From the NCBI GenBank assembly GCA_902796785.1, contig CADBQJ010000206.1, positions 1 to 10,614 of the forward strand: a stretch of 10,614 bases of DNA. The letters run 5' to 3'. Positions within the stretch are counted from its first letter, which is position 1; each line of letters opens with the position of its first letter. Made by a program: the position numbers and the translations under genes. Source of the stretch: Fibrobacter succinogenes (GTDB taxonomy: Bacteria > Fibrobacterota > Fibrobacteria > Fibrobacterales > CADBQJ01). The notes beneath the pieces were generated by a model that saw only the letters and a list, made by a program, of their open reading frames with translations, was not told the DNA's origin and did no database searches. Below, piece by piece: positions 1-7,070 of the stretch.

Positions 1-28
1 AAAAAAGCCCCCCGCCGAAGCGGGGGGC
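1..28 (-). terminator. Rho-independent terminator after ftsZ
   Basis: Read on the minus strand this is a perfect 9-base-pair GC stem (GCCCCCCGC / GCGGGGGGC) closed by a TTCG tetraloop and followed directly by six T residues. The loop-closing pair makes a C(UUCG)G tetraloop, a known extra-stable RNA hairpin. It begins 43 bases past the ftsZ stop codon, so it should end the dcw transcript. On the plus strand the hairpin is followed by only three T residues after a GC, so it should work mainly in one direction. Confidence 0.95.
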
Positions 29-71
29 GCTTTGTATCGAGGGAGACAAAAGTTCTTCTGGCGGCCGGTTC
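29..71. other. Short intergenic 3' region of ftsZ
   Basis: These 43 bases lie between the ftsZ stop codon and the terminator hairpin. I see no gene, promoter or repeat here. The plus strand contains a GAGGGAGA run that resembles a ribosome binding site, but no start codon follows it at a useful distance. Confidence 0.6.
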
Positions 72-1391
72 CTAGCGGTCCCTGTTGCGGAGGAACGCGG
101 GGATTTCGCGGTCGTTCATGTTCATCTGGTAGCCCGCGAACCGTTCGAGGCCGGAGGCCGGGGCGGGTTCGGGGGCGGCGGCGGCGGTTCCCTCTTCGCT
201 GAAGCCCTCTTCGGAGACGAAGCGGGGTTCGACGGCGGGGAACATCGCGCTCGGGGTGGTTTCGGCGGCGGGTTCGGCCGCGACCAGGTCCTGGGCGGAT
301 TCGGAGAAGGCTTCGGCGACGCAGCCGGCGGAGCAGGCGACCTCTTCGGCCGCGCCCTTGCCGATTTCCATCAGGACGGGCAGCGATTCCTCGGTCTTCC
401 GTTCCTCGCGGCGGCGTTCGCGGTTGCCCGATTCGAAGCCGGTGGCGATGATGGTCACCGAGATGCGGTCGCCCATGGAGGGGTCGATCACGGCGCCGAA
501 GATGGTGTTGGTGGAGACCGTCTCGCCGATCTGGCCCTGGATGTAGTTCATCGCCTCGCTCACGTCGACCATGCTCATTTCGTCGGAGCCGCAGATGTTC
601 ACCAGGAGCCCGGTGGCGCCGCAGACCGAGACGTTGTTGAGCAGCGGGCATTCGAGGGCCATCTGGGCCGCCCGTTCGGCGCGTCCTTCGCCGGAGGCCT
701 CGCCCATGCCCATCAGGGCGTCGCCGCCCTGCTCCATCACGGTGCGGACGTCGTTGAAGTCCACGTTGATGTAGCCGGACTTGACGATGATGTTGGTCAC
801 GCCGCGCACGGCGTTGCCCAGCACGTCGTCGACCTTGGCGAAGGAGTCCTTGATCGAGGACTTCTTGTCGATGATCGAGAGGAGGTTCTGGTTGCTGATG
901 GTGATGAGGGTGTCGACGGCGCCCGCGAGGTTCTCGATCCCCTCGATGGCGTTGCGCTTGCGGACGGGCCCTTCCCAGATGAAGGGCTTGGTGACCACGG
1001 CCACCGAGAGGATCCCGAGTTCGCGGCAGATCTCCGCCACGACCGGGGCCGCGCCGGTGCCCGTGCCGCCGCCCATGCCCGCGGCGATGAAGACCATGTC
1101 GGCGCCTTCGAGGAGCGCCTTCACTTCCTCGCGCTGCGAGTTGATGGCCTCGGCGCCCTTCTCGGGCTTGCCGCCGGCGCCCAGCGCGCGTTCGCCGATC
1201 GCGAGCTTCTTGGCCGCGAGCGAGCGCTCCAGCGCCTGCGCGTCGGTGTTGATGGCGATGAACTCCACTCCCTCCATGCCGCTTTCGGCCATGTGGTTGA
1301 GCGTGTTCCCGCCGGCTCCGCCGACGCCGACCACCTTGATCTTCGCGCGGTTGCCCGCGTTTCCGGCTTCGTCGAGTTCGATGATTCCCAT
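72..1391 (-). CDS. ftsZ: Cell division protein FtsZ
   Basis: Tubulin-like GTPase of 439 residues that polymerises into the cytoplasmic Z-ring and recruits the divisome. The glycine-rich GVGGAGGN loop is at residues 22-29, NTDAQAL at 48-54 and the tubulin signature GGGTGTG at 107-113. The T7 catalytic loop NVDFNDV is at 209-215, with the aspartates that hydrolyse GTP in the neighbouring subunit. After about residue 322 comes an Arg/Glu-rich stretch, then an Ala/Glu-rich disordered linker. The chain ends in the conserved IPAFLRN peptide (430-436) that binds FtsA and other partners, plus a basic RDR tail. The length is typical of long-linker FtsZ proteins. The ATG is set by a GGGAGA ribosome site five bases upstream. 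It is the last gene of the operon, 29 bases after ftsA. The linker has an unusual CSAGC pair (353-357). Confidence 0.98.
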   Translation of the reverse strand: MGIIELDEAGNAGNRAKIKVVGVGGAGGNTLNHMAESGMEGVEFIAINTDAQALERSLAAKKLAIGERALGAGGKPEKGAEAINSQREEVKALLEGADMVFIAAGMGGGTGTGAAPVVAEICRELGILSVAVVTKPFIWEGPVRKRNAIEGIENLAGAVDTLITISNQNLLSIIDKKSSIKDSFAKVDDVLGNAVRGVTNIIVKSGYINVDFNDVRTVMEQGGDALMGMGEASGEGRAERAAQMALECPLLNNVSVCGATGLLVNICGSDEMSMVDVSEAMNYIQGQIGETVSTNTIFGAVIDPSMGDRISVTIIATGFESGNRERRREERKTEESLPVLMEIGKGAAEEVACSAGCVAEAFSESAQDLVAAEPAAETTPSAMFPAVEPRFVSEEGFSEEGTAAAAPEPAPASGLERFAGYQMNMNDREIPAFLRNRDR

Positions 1392-1420
1392 GGTTGTCTC
1401 CCTGTTGAGGTTTGTTGTTG
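1392..1420 (-). promoter_or_regulatory. ftsZ translation leader with strong RBS
   Basis: This is the only real spacer inside the operon. On the minus strand it is A/C-rich, with an AACAACAACAAAC run, then the Shine-Dalgarno sequence GGGAGA (1397-1402) five bases before the ftsZ ATG. The composition contrasts sharply with the surrounding high-GC DNA and should leave the ribosome site unpaired in the mRNA. Its role in raising FtsZ output over the upstream genes is inference; I see no promoter in it. Confidence 0.65.
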
Positions 1421-2692
1421 TTAAAAGAGCTTGCGCAGCACGGCGGCGATTCCGCCGGCGACCGTCTTGACGAACCCGGCGGATCCGGCGCCGGGGCGCG
1501 ATTCCCCGGCGTGGATGCGGTTCGCGGCGTAGTCCACGAGTCCGACGCAGGTGGCGAGACCGGGCGTGGCGGCCACGCGGCTGAGGCCGGTGGCGCTGGT
1601 GCGGGGATAGCCGATCGCGACGGGGAGGTCGCCGAAGACGTCGGCGGCCACCTTCTCGATTCCGTTGATCTGGCAGCCGCCGCCCGTCAGGACGACGCCC
1701 GCCACGAGGAGCTTGGTCAGGTTGTTGCGGACCAGGAGCTCCTGCGCGTCCTGGAGGATCTCGCGCACGCGGGGCTCGATGTACTCCGCGATCCGCGACC
1801 GCTTCTCCTGGCGTTCGGCGCGGTTGCCCAGCCCCCTGAGCGACACGTCGCAGTCCGCGACCTCCGGAACGCTGCAGGCGCCGTAGCGGCACTTGATCTC
1901 CTCGGCCTGCTTGTCGTCGATGTGGAGGCACTTGGTGAGGTCGCTGGTGACCATCTCGCAGCCGATGGAGGTGGAGGCGGCGAAGTGGAGCGACCCGCGG
2001 CAGTAGACGGCCACGTTCGTGGTGCCCGCGCCGAGGTCGATCACGGCCACGCCCATCTGCTTCTCCTCCTCGGTGAGGACCGACTCGCAGGCGGCGAGGC
2101 TCCCCAGGACGATCTCCTCGACCTGCAGCCCGGCGCGCTCCACGGCCGCCCGCAGGTTGTCGCAGTCGCGGGAGTTGGCCAGGATCAGCTGGACGGTCGC
2201 CTCGAGGCGGACGCCGGTGCAGCCGCACGGGTCGGGGATCGGCTGCCCGTCGACGGTGAATTCGTTCGGGATCACGTGGATGATCTGCGTGTCGGCCGGG
2301 CGCGAGATCGAGGAGGACTGGTCGATGACCGCGTCCACGTCGCGCCCGTTGATCTCGCGGTTGCCCGCCTTGGAGACGGTGTACTGGCCCGTGGAGGAGA
2401 GCGACCAGGTGTTCTTGCCGGAGATGCTCACGTAGACGCGCTTGACGTCGATGCCCGTGAACTGCTCGGCGGCCTCCACGGCGCGCCTGACCGCGTCGGC
2501 GGCCTGGTTGACGTTCATCACGTGCCCGCTGGCGACGCCCTTGGACTCCGCCTCGCCGAGGCCGTTGATGATCGGCAGGCCGCCGTTGGGGTCGGGCTCG
2601 GCGATGACGAGCTTCACCTTCGACGTGCCGATGTCGAGTCCGACGATCGCGGACGAACTGGTCTTCAATGCTGCGGTGCGGTCACGAGACAT
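1421..2692 (-). CDS. ftsA: Cell division protein FtsA
   Basis: Actin-like ATPase of 423 residues that tethers FtsZ filaments to the inner membrane and links them to the divisome. The phosphate-1 motif VGLDIGTSKVK is at residues 17-27, the phosphate-2 motif DLGAGTTNVAVY at 219-230 and the adenosine motif VVLTGGGCQINGI at 333-345. The C-terminal segment from about 405 to 423 (ending AAVLRKLF) is amphipathic and matches the membrane-targeting helix of the family. Length is close to the usual 420 residues. The ATG overlaps the end of ftsQ by 11 bases and follows a GGGGG ribosome site within ftsQ, so translation of the two is probably coupled. It is rich in cysteine (12 residues), for example PCGC at 155-158. 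Identity is secure from the ordered nucleotide motifs and its place before ftsZ. Confidence 0.97.
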   Translation of the reverse strand: MSRDRTAALKTSSSAIVGLDIGTSKVKLVIAEPDPNGGLPIINGLGEAESKGVASGHVMNVNQAADAVRRAVEAAEQFTGIDVKRVYVSISGKNTWSLSSTGQYTVSKAGNREINGRDVDAVIDQSSSISRPADTQIIHVIPNEFTVDGQPIPDPCGCTGVRLEATVQLILANSRDCDNLRAAVERAGLQVEEIVLGSLAACESVLTEEEKQMGVAVIDLGAGTTNVAVYCRGSLHFAASTSIGCEMVTSDLTKCLHIDDKQAEEIKCRYGACSVPEVADCDVSLRGLGNRAERQEKRSRIAEYIEPRVREILQDAQELLVRNNLTKLLVAGVVLTGGGCQINGIEKVAADVFGDLPVAIGYPRTSATGLSRVAATPGLATCVGLVDYAANRIHAGESRPGAGSAGFVKTVAGGIAAVLRKLF

Positions 2693-3503
2693 ACGCGAAT
2701 CCCCCGAATCTCAAGTCGATTGTCCTTTTGTTCTGCAGTTCCGGCCTGTTCCTCAGATAGCGGTAGTAGCGGCCGAGTCCGACGATGCCCTCGTCGTCCA
2801 GCCGGATGACCAGCCTGTGGGCGCAGGAGACGAGCCAGGCGTCGGCGAACCCGCCTCCCTTCGAGATCTTCAGCTCCGACAGCTCGTTCCAGAGCGTGGA
2901 GTCGGCGCGCAGCGCCTCGAGGAAGCCCGCGACGGCGCGCCAGTCGACGCGGCCCTCCGCCTCCACGATCGGAAGCTCGGTGCTCTCGCGGTAGCCGATC
3001 CGGGCGGCGCGCGCCTCGAGGGGCTCGACCATGCCGCCGGAGGAGAGGACCCACCAGGTGCCGGTGCCCGCGGGGCGGAACCGCGCGAGGAGGGGCCGGC
3101 GCTCCACCTCGAGCACAAGCTTGCCGCTGCCGAACTCGCGGGCCACGGAGACGCGGCCGCCGCGTTCGTCGTCGAGGACGCGGGCGCGCACGGCGGCGAG
3201 CTTCAGGTCCTCCATCGGCATGCCCAGCTCCAGGCCGAGCTCGTTCATCAGGGCGCCTCCGCGGCAGCCCTCGCCGCGGCATTCCACGGCGCGCAGGACG
3301 CCGCCGCCGGTGTGGTGCCACCACGCGAGGACGCCCCAGCCGCACGTCGCGGCGAGCGCGAGAGCGACGAGGCCGGCCATCCCGATCTTGCTCGCGCGCA
3401 GGGTGCGGCGGAGCCACGCGAGGAGGGAGTTCGCCCTCTCGCGGCGGCGGGCCTCGATGAGCGCCCGCTCGTTCACGCCGATCCTGCGCTTCGAGAAGTT
3501 CAT
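2682..3503 (-). CDS. ftsQ: Cell division protein FtsQ/DivIB family
   Basis: Bitopic divisome protein of 273 residues that bridges cytoplasmic and periplasmic division proteins (FtsB/FtsL complex in known cases). It has an Arg-rich cytoplasmic tail of about 38 residues, one transmembrane helix at about 41-62 and then a POTRA-like domain at about 68-140. The pattern VxRxxxxGKLVLEVERRPLLARF (ends near 142) fits the POTRA end found in FtsQ. The downstream WWVLSSGGMVEP segment (150-161) resembles the start of the FtsQ beta domain. Sequence conservation is low, as is usual for FtsQ, so the call rests on topology, these short motifs and position between murC and ftsA. The ATG overlaps the murC stop in an ATGA; a GGAGG lies ten bases upstream. 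Two cysteines (75 and 80) sit close together at the start of POTRA and would be periplasmic. Confidence 0.88.
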   Translation of the reverse strand: MNFSKRRIGVNERALIEARRRERANSLLAWLRRTLRASKIGMAGLVALALAATCGWGVLAWWHHTGGGVLRAVECRGEGCRGGALMNELGLELGMPMEDLKLAAVRARVLDDERGGRVSVAREFGSGKLVLEVERRPLLARFRPAGTGTWWVLSSGGMVEPLEARAARIGYRESTELPIVEAEGRVDWRAVAGFLEALRADSTLWNELSELKISKGGGFADAWLVSCAHRLVIRLDDEGIVGLGRYYRYLRNRPELQNKRTIDLRFGGFAYVS

Positions 3504-4888
3504 TTTCCGAGGGCCTCCACGATGGGCATGCTCATCCTGCCGACGTCGCCGGCGCCCATGACGATCACCAGGTCGCCGGGCTTCGTCTTTTCCTTCAGGA
3601 CCGCGACGGCCTCCTCCTTGGAGGAGAGCTCCACGACCTGGCGGTGGCCGCGGCGGCGGGCGGCGTCGGCCACCAGCGCGCTGGTCACTCCGGGGATGGG
3701 CGCTTCGCGCGCGGGATAGACCGGGGCCAGCAGCAGCAGGTCGCACCCGAGGAAGACCGAGCCGAAGGCGTCGGCCTGGTCGCGCGTGCGGGTGAAGAGG
3801 TGCGGCTGGAAGAGGACGACGATGCGCCGCCCGGGCCAGTTGTCGCGGGCCGCGGCCAGCGTGGCCTCGGCTTCCTTGGGATGGTGCGCGTAGTCCTCGA
3901 AGACCTCGACGCCGTTCGCGCTCCCCTTGCGCTCGAACCGCCTGCGCACGCCGGCGAACTGCGCGAGCGCGGTCCGGACGGTCTCGAGCGCCACGCCCTC
4001 CTCCGTCGAGACGGCGACGGCGGCCAGCGCGTTCAGCACGTTGTGGCGCCCGGGGACGCCCAGGACGATCTCCCCGCGGGCTTCGCCGCGGACGACGAGC
4101 CCGAAGGAGGTCTTCTCCCCTTCCGGCCGGATGTCGACGGCGCGGTATTCCGCCTGGGGCGACACGCCGTAGGTGACGACGCGGCGGCGCAGCTTCGGCA
4201 CCACCTCGCGCACGCCGGGGTCGTCGATGCAGGCGGCCGCGTAGCCGTAGAAGGGGATCTTGTTCGCGAAGGTCACGAAGGCCTTGCGGATCTCGGAGAT
4301 GTCGCCGTAGCAGTCCAGGTGGTCGGCGTCGACGTTGGTCAGCACCGCCACGGAGGGGTTCATCTCGAGGAAGGAGCGGTCGTATTCGTCCGCCTCGGCG
4401 ATGAGGAAGTCGCTGTCGCCGTACTGCGCGCCGCCGCCCAGGCGGTCGACGATGCCGCCCACGATGATGGTGGGGCGCAGCTCGGCCTGGTTCCAGATCT
4501 GGCCGATCATCGAGGTGGTGGTGGTCTTGCCGTGCGTGCCCGCGACGGCGATGGAGTACTTGAGCCGCATCAGCTCGCCCAGCATCTCGGCGCGGCGGAT
4601 GACGGGAATCCCCCGCTCCATGCCGGCGAGCCGCTCGGGGTTGTCCTTCGGGACGGCCGAGGAGTAGACCACCAGGTCCACGTCCTTCACCCACTCGGCG
4701 CTGTGGCCCACGTGCACGGTGATTCCGAGCCCGGCCAGGCGGTTCAGGGTCTCGCTCTCCCTGGCGTCGGAGCCGGAGACGACGAACCCGTGGGCGTGGA
4801 GCACCTCGGCGATGCCGTTCATGCCGGCGCCGCCGATCCCCACGAAGTGGATCTTCCGGAAACGGGACGCGGCCACTCCGCCGATCAT
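3500..4888 (-). CDS. murC: UDP-N-acetylmuramate--L-alanine ligase MurC
   Basis: Cytoplasmic ATP-dependent ligase that adds L-alanine to UDP-MurNAc, the first amino acid of the peptide stem. Its 462 residues show the full Mur ligase order. The N-terminal UDP-binding Rossmann motif GIGGAGMNGIAE is at 17-28 and the ATP loop GTHGKTTTT at 117-125. EADEYDRSF is at 165-173, NVDADHLD at 185-192 and GRHNVLNALAA at 280-290. The C-terminal domain has DYAHHP (332-337), FQPHLFTRT (360-368) and MGAGDV (444-449). EADEYD and DYAHHP are typical of MurC rather than the other Mur ligases. No fusion to MurB or Ddl is present. The start is fixed by an ATGA overlap with the murG stop and a GGAGGTG ribosome site just upstream. 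Confidence 0.98.
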   Translation of the reverse strand: MIGGVAASRFRKIHFVGIGGAGMNGIAEVLHAHGFVVSGSDARESETLNRLAGLGITVHVGHSAEWVKDVDLVVYSSAVPKDNPERLAGMERGIPVIRRAEMLGELMRLKYSIAVAGTHGKTTTTSMIGQIWNQAELRPTIIVGGIVDRLGGGAQYGDSDFLIAEADEYDRSFLEMNPSVAVLTNVDADHLDCYGDISEIRKAFVTFANKIPFYGYAAACIDDPGVREVVPKLRRRVVTYGVSPQAEYRAVDIRPEGEKTSFGLVVRGEARGEIVLGVPGRHNVLNALAAVAVSTEEGVALETVRTALAQFAGVRRRFERKGSANGVEVFEDYAHHPKEAEATLAAARDNWPGRRIVVLFQPHLFTRTRDQADAFGSVFLGCDLLLLAPVYPAREAPIPGVTSALVADAARRRGHRQVVELSSKEEAVAVLKEKTKPGDLVIVMGAGDVGRMSMPIVEALGK

Positions 4889-5952
4889 TCCGACACCTCC
4901 GCGTGGAGCTTCTTCGCGATTTCCATGGCGCTGTCGGGGTGGCCGAGCTTCCGGGCCGCCTCGCCCATCGCGCGCAGGCGTTCGGGGTCGTCGAGCAGCG
5001 ACGAGATCTTGTTCCAGAGGTCGTCGGGCTCCGACTCCAGCTCCACCAGCGCGGCGCCGGCGCGTTCCAGCGTGCGGGCGTTGTATTCCTGGTGGTTCGC
5101 CGTGGCGAAGGGGAAGGGGACGAGGATCGTCGGCTTCCCGAAGGCGGTGATCTCGGCCAGCGTGGAGGCGCCGGCGCGGCAGACGACCAGGTCGGCGGTC
5201 TGCATGTAGGGATAGACCTGCGAGACGAAGGCCGCGGGATGGACGTTCGGGAACTCCTTGACCGCGGCGGTCACCTCGTCGATCTGGGCGGGGCCGGTCT
5301 GCCAGACGAAGGCGAGCCCCCTGCGCGCGCCGATCTTCTCGCGGCAGGCGAGCAGGCGGTCGTTGAGCCCCTTGGCGCCCTGCGAGCCGCCCAGCACGAG
5401 CACGCGCCGCTCGGCGCCGGCGAATTCGGCGGGGACGGCGGGCTTTTCCTTCACGGGGAGCGGACGCACCGGGTTCCCGGTCAGCTCCCACGGGCAGCGC
5501 AGCGCCTTGGCGGCGGCGGCGTCGGCCAGGTAGACCTTGCGGGCGAAGCGGCTGGCCACGCGGTTGGCCACGCCGGCGACGGCGTTCTGCTCCTGGAGGA
5601 AGACGGGGACGCCGAGGATCCTGGCGGCCGCGACCACGGGGAGCGAGACGTAGCCGCCCGTGCCCACCACCAGGTCGGGGCGCTCGGCCCGGACGACCTT
5701 CAGCGCCGAGAGCAGCGAGCGGACCAGGCGGAACGGCAGCAGCAGGTTGGCCGCGACGCTTCCGCGCCTGAGCGGCCACGCGAGCACGGGGCAGAAGCGC
5801 CACTTGTCGCCGATCAGGCGGTATTCCATGCCCGCGGTCCTTCCCGCGAAGCAGACTTCGCCGAACCCGGCGCTGCGCCAGGATTCGGCCAGCGCGACCG
5901 CCGGATAGACGTGGCCGCCGGTGCCGCCGCACGCGAACATCACCTTTTTCAT
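4885..5952 (-). CDS. murG: Lipid II synthase MurG (GlcNAc transferase)
   Basis: Peripheral inner-membrane glycosyltransferase that moves GlcNAc from UDP-GlcNAc onto lipid I to make lipid II, which FtsW then uses. The 355-residue length is normal. The first glycine loop GGTGGHVYPA is at 9-18 and holds the family histidine (14). The second glycine loop GTGGYVSLP is at 97-105, and EQNAVAG at 121-127 corresponds to the acceptor-side EQN motif. In the C-terminal donor domain LGGSQGA is at 187-193, RAGASTLAEI at 259-268 and PFPFATANHQEYNA at 279-292. The basic/hydrophobic patch around residues 61-85 may serve membrane association, as in the family. Its ATG overlaps the ftsW stop in an ATGA; GGGAG lies seven to eight bases upstream. 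Confidence 0.98.
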   Translation of the reverse strand: MKKVMFACGGTGGHVYPAVALAESWRSAGFGEVCFAGRTAGMEYRLIGDKWRFCPVLAWPLRRGSVAANLLLPFRLVRSLLSALKVVRAERPDLVVGTGGYVSLPVVAAARILGVPVFLQEQNAVAGVANRVASRFARKVYLADAAAAKALRCPWELTGNPVRPLPVKEKPAVPAEFAGAERRVLVLGGSQGAKGLNDRLLACREKIGARRGLAFVWQTGPAQIDEVTAAVKEFPNVHPAAFVSQVYPYMQTADLVVCRAGASTLAEITAFGKPTILVPFPFATANHQEYNARTLERAGAALVELESEPDDLWNKISSLLDDPERLRAMGEAARKLGHPDSAMEIAKKLHAEVSE

Positions 5953-7070
5953 GCTGCTTCTCCCGTGGATGCCGCCCTGCGCGAGAGTCCGAGGAGGATC
6001 CCGCAGGCGAAAAGCGAAACGATCATGCTGGTGCCGCCGTAGCTGATCAGCGGCAGCGGCTGCCCCGTGGCGGGTCCCATCTGGACGCAGACGCCGACGT
6101 GGATGAAGACGTTGAAGGCGATCAGCAGCGTCATGCCGAACGCCACGAGGAACGCGAAGGTGTCGTCCTGCTCGTCGGCGATCCGGATGCCGCGCCAGAT
6201 GAGCACGCCGAAGCAGACGAGGACGAGGGCCGACCCCAGGAAGCCCAGCTGCTCGCCGAGCATGGAGAAGATCGCGTCGGTGAAGGGCTCCGAGACCTGG
6301 CCGTTCCCCAGCACGCCCTTGCCGATGCCGGTGCCGAAGAGCTGGCCGTTGCCCAGGGCCTTGAGCATGTCGCTCTGGTGCGTGGCGGCGTTGACGGCCA
6401 GGGTCCCCTGCTCGCCCAGCCCGAAGAGCGCCGCGATGCGCGCCCGCGAGTGCGCCTGCCCGAGGAGGACGGCCGCGGCGAGGGGGAGGGCGCCCGCCGC
6501 CAGCAGGCCGAGGTGCCAGAGGTTGCAGCCCCACGCGAAGAGCATGCCGACGCCGATCCCGGTGACGATGAGCGCCATGGAGTTGCTGGGCTCCAGCACC
6601 AGGAGGAACGCCACCATGCCGATGACCATGAGCGGCGGGAGGAGCCCTTCCCTGAAGGACTTGCGCAGGTGCTCCGTGGCCTTGAGCTTGAAGGCGAGGA
6701 AGAAGACGATGGCGATCTTGGCGAACTCGGAGGGCTGGATGCCGAAGGGGCCGCGGAGCCAGCGCTGCGCGCCGTTGATGTTCTTGCCGATCCCGGGGAC
6801 GAGCACGAGGACCAGCAGCGCGACCGCGACGAAGAAGAACAAGCGCGCGCGGCGCTCCCACGCCTTCGCGGGGACGAAGATCGCGAAGGCCATCGCCCCG
6901 AGGCCCAGGACGACGTTGAGCAGGTGGAGCCGCATGTAGTAGGTCGGGGCGTAGCCCTTGACCAGCGCGATGTGCGTGCTGGAGCTGAAGACGATCGCGA
7001 TGCCGAGCGCCAGAAGCGCGAGCACGCTTCCGAGCAGCAGCCAGTCGATCGCCCAGCCCTTCTTCGTCAT
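5949..7070 (-). CDS. ftsW: Septal peptidoglycan glycosyltransferase FtsW (SEDS)
   Basis: Polytopic SEDS-family membrane protein of 373 residues that polymerises lipid II at the septum with its partner FtsI. Many hydrophobic segments span the chain, the first at about 9-30. SEDS landmarks include QRWLRGPFGIQPSEFAK (102-118), EPFTDAIFSMLGEQLGFLG (261-279) and GQPLPLISYGGTSM (336-349). Asp265 in FTDAIF corresponds to the catalytic aspartate of FtsW/RodA. FtsW is preferred over RodA because of its position before murG in a dcw cluster; motifs alone do not exclude RodA. The normally conserved QPDxG motif reads LEPSNSMAL here (159-167), lacking the aspartate. The start is set by an ATGA overlap with the preceding gene and a GGAGAGG ribosome site. 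Confidence 0.95.
   Translation of the reverse strand: MTKKGWAIDWLLLGSVLALLALGIAIVFSSSTHIALVKGYAPTYYMRLHLLNVVLGLGAMAFAIFVPAKAWERRARLFFFVAVALLVLVLVPGIGKNINGAQRWLRGPFGIQPSEFAKIAIVFFLAFKLKATEHLRKSFREGLLPPLMVIGMVAFLLVLEPSNSMALIVTGIGVGMLFAWGCNLWHLGLLAAGALPLAAAVLLGQAHSRARIAALFGLGEQGTLAVNAATHQSDMLKALGNGQLFGTGIGKGVLGNGQVSEPFTDAIFSMLGEQLGFLGSALVLVCFGVLIWRGIRIADEQDDTFAFLVAFGMTLLIAFNVFIHVGVCVQMGPATGQPLPLISYGGTSMIVSLFACGILLGLSRRAASTGEAA

Noticed and set aside
1..33. Hairpin as a terminator for plus-strand transcription as well
   Set aside because: On the plus strand the stem is followed by GC and only three T residues, so it is a poor terminator in that direction.
1392..2228. Upstream in-frame extension of the ftsZ reading frame into ftsA
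   Set aside because: The extension is Arg/Pro-rich noise overlapping ftsA. The true start is the ATG at 1391 with a good ribosome site and a normal FtsZ N-terminus.
1412..2809. Open frame of 465 codons on the plus strand opposite ftsA
   Set aside because: It is a shadow of ftsA with biased composition and no motif.
3644..5209. Open frame of 521 codons on the plus strand opposite murC
   Set aside because: It is antisense to all the conserved motifs of murC, has a repetitive low-complexity composition and carries no recognisable family motif.
4903..6042. Open frame of 379 codons on the plus strand opposite murG
   Set aside because: It is a shadow of murG; rich in Gly, Arg and Ala with no domain.
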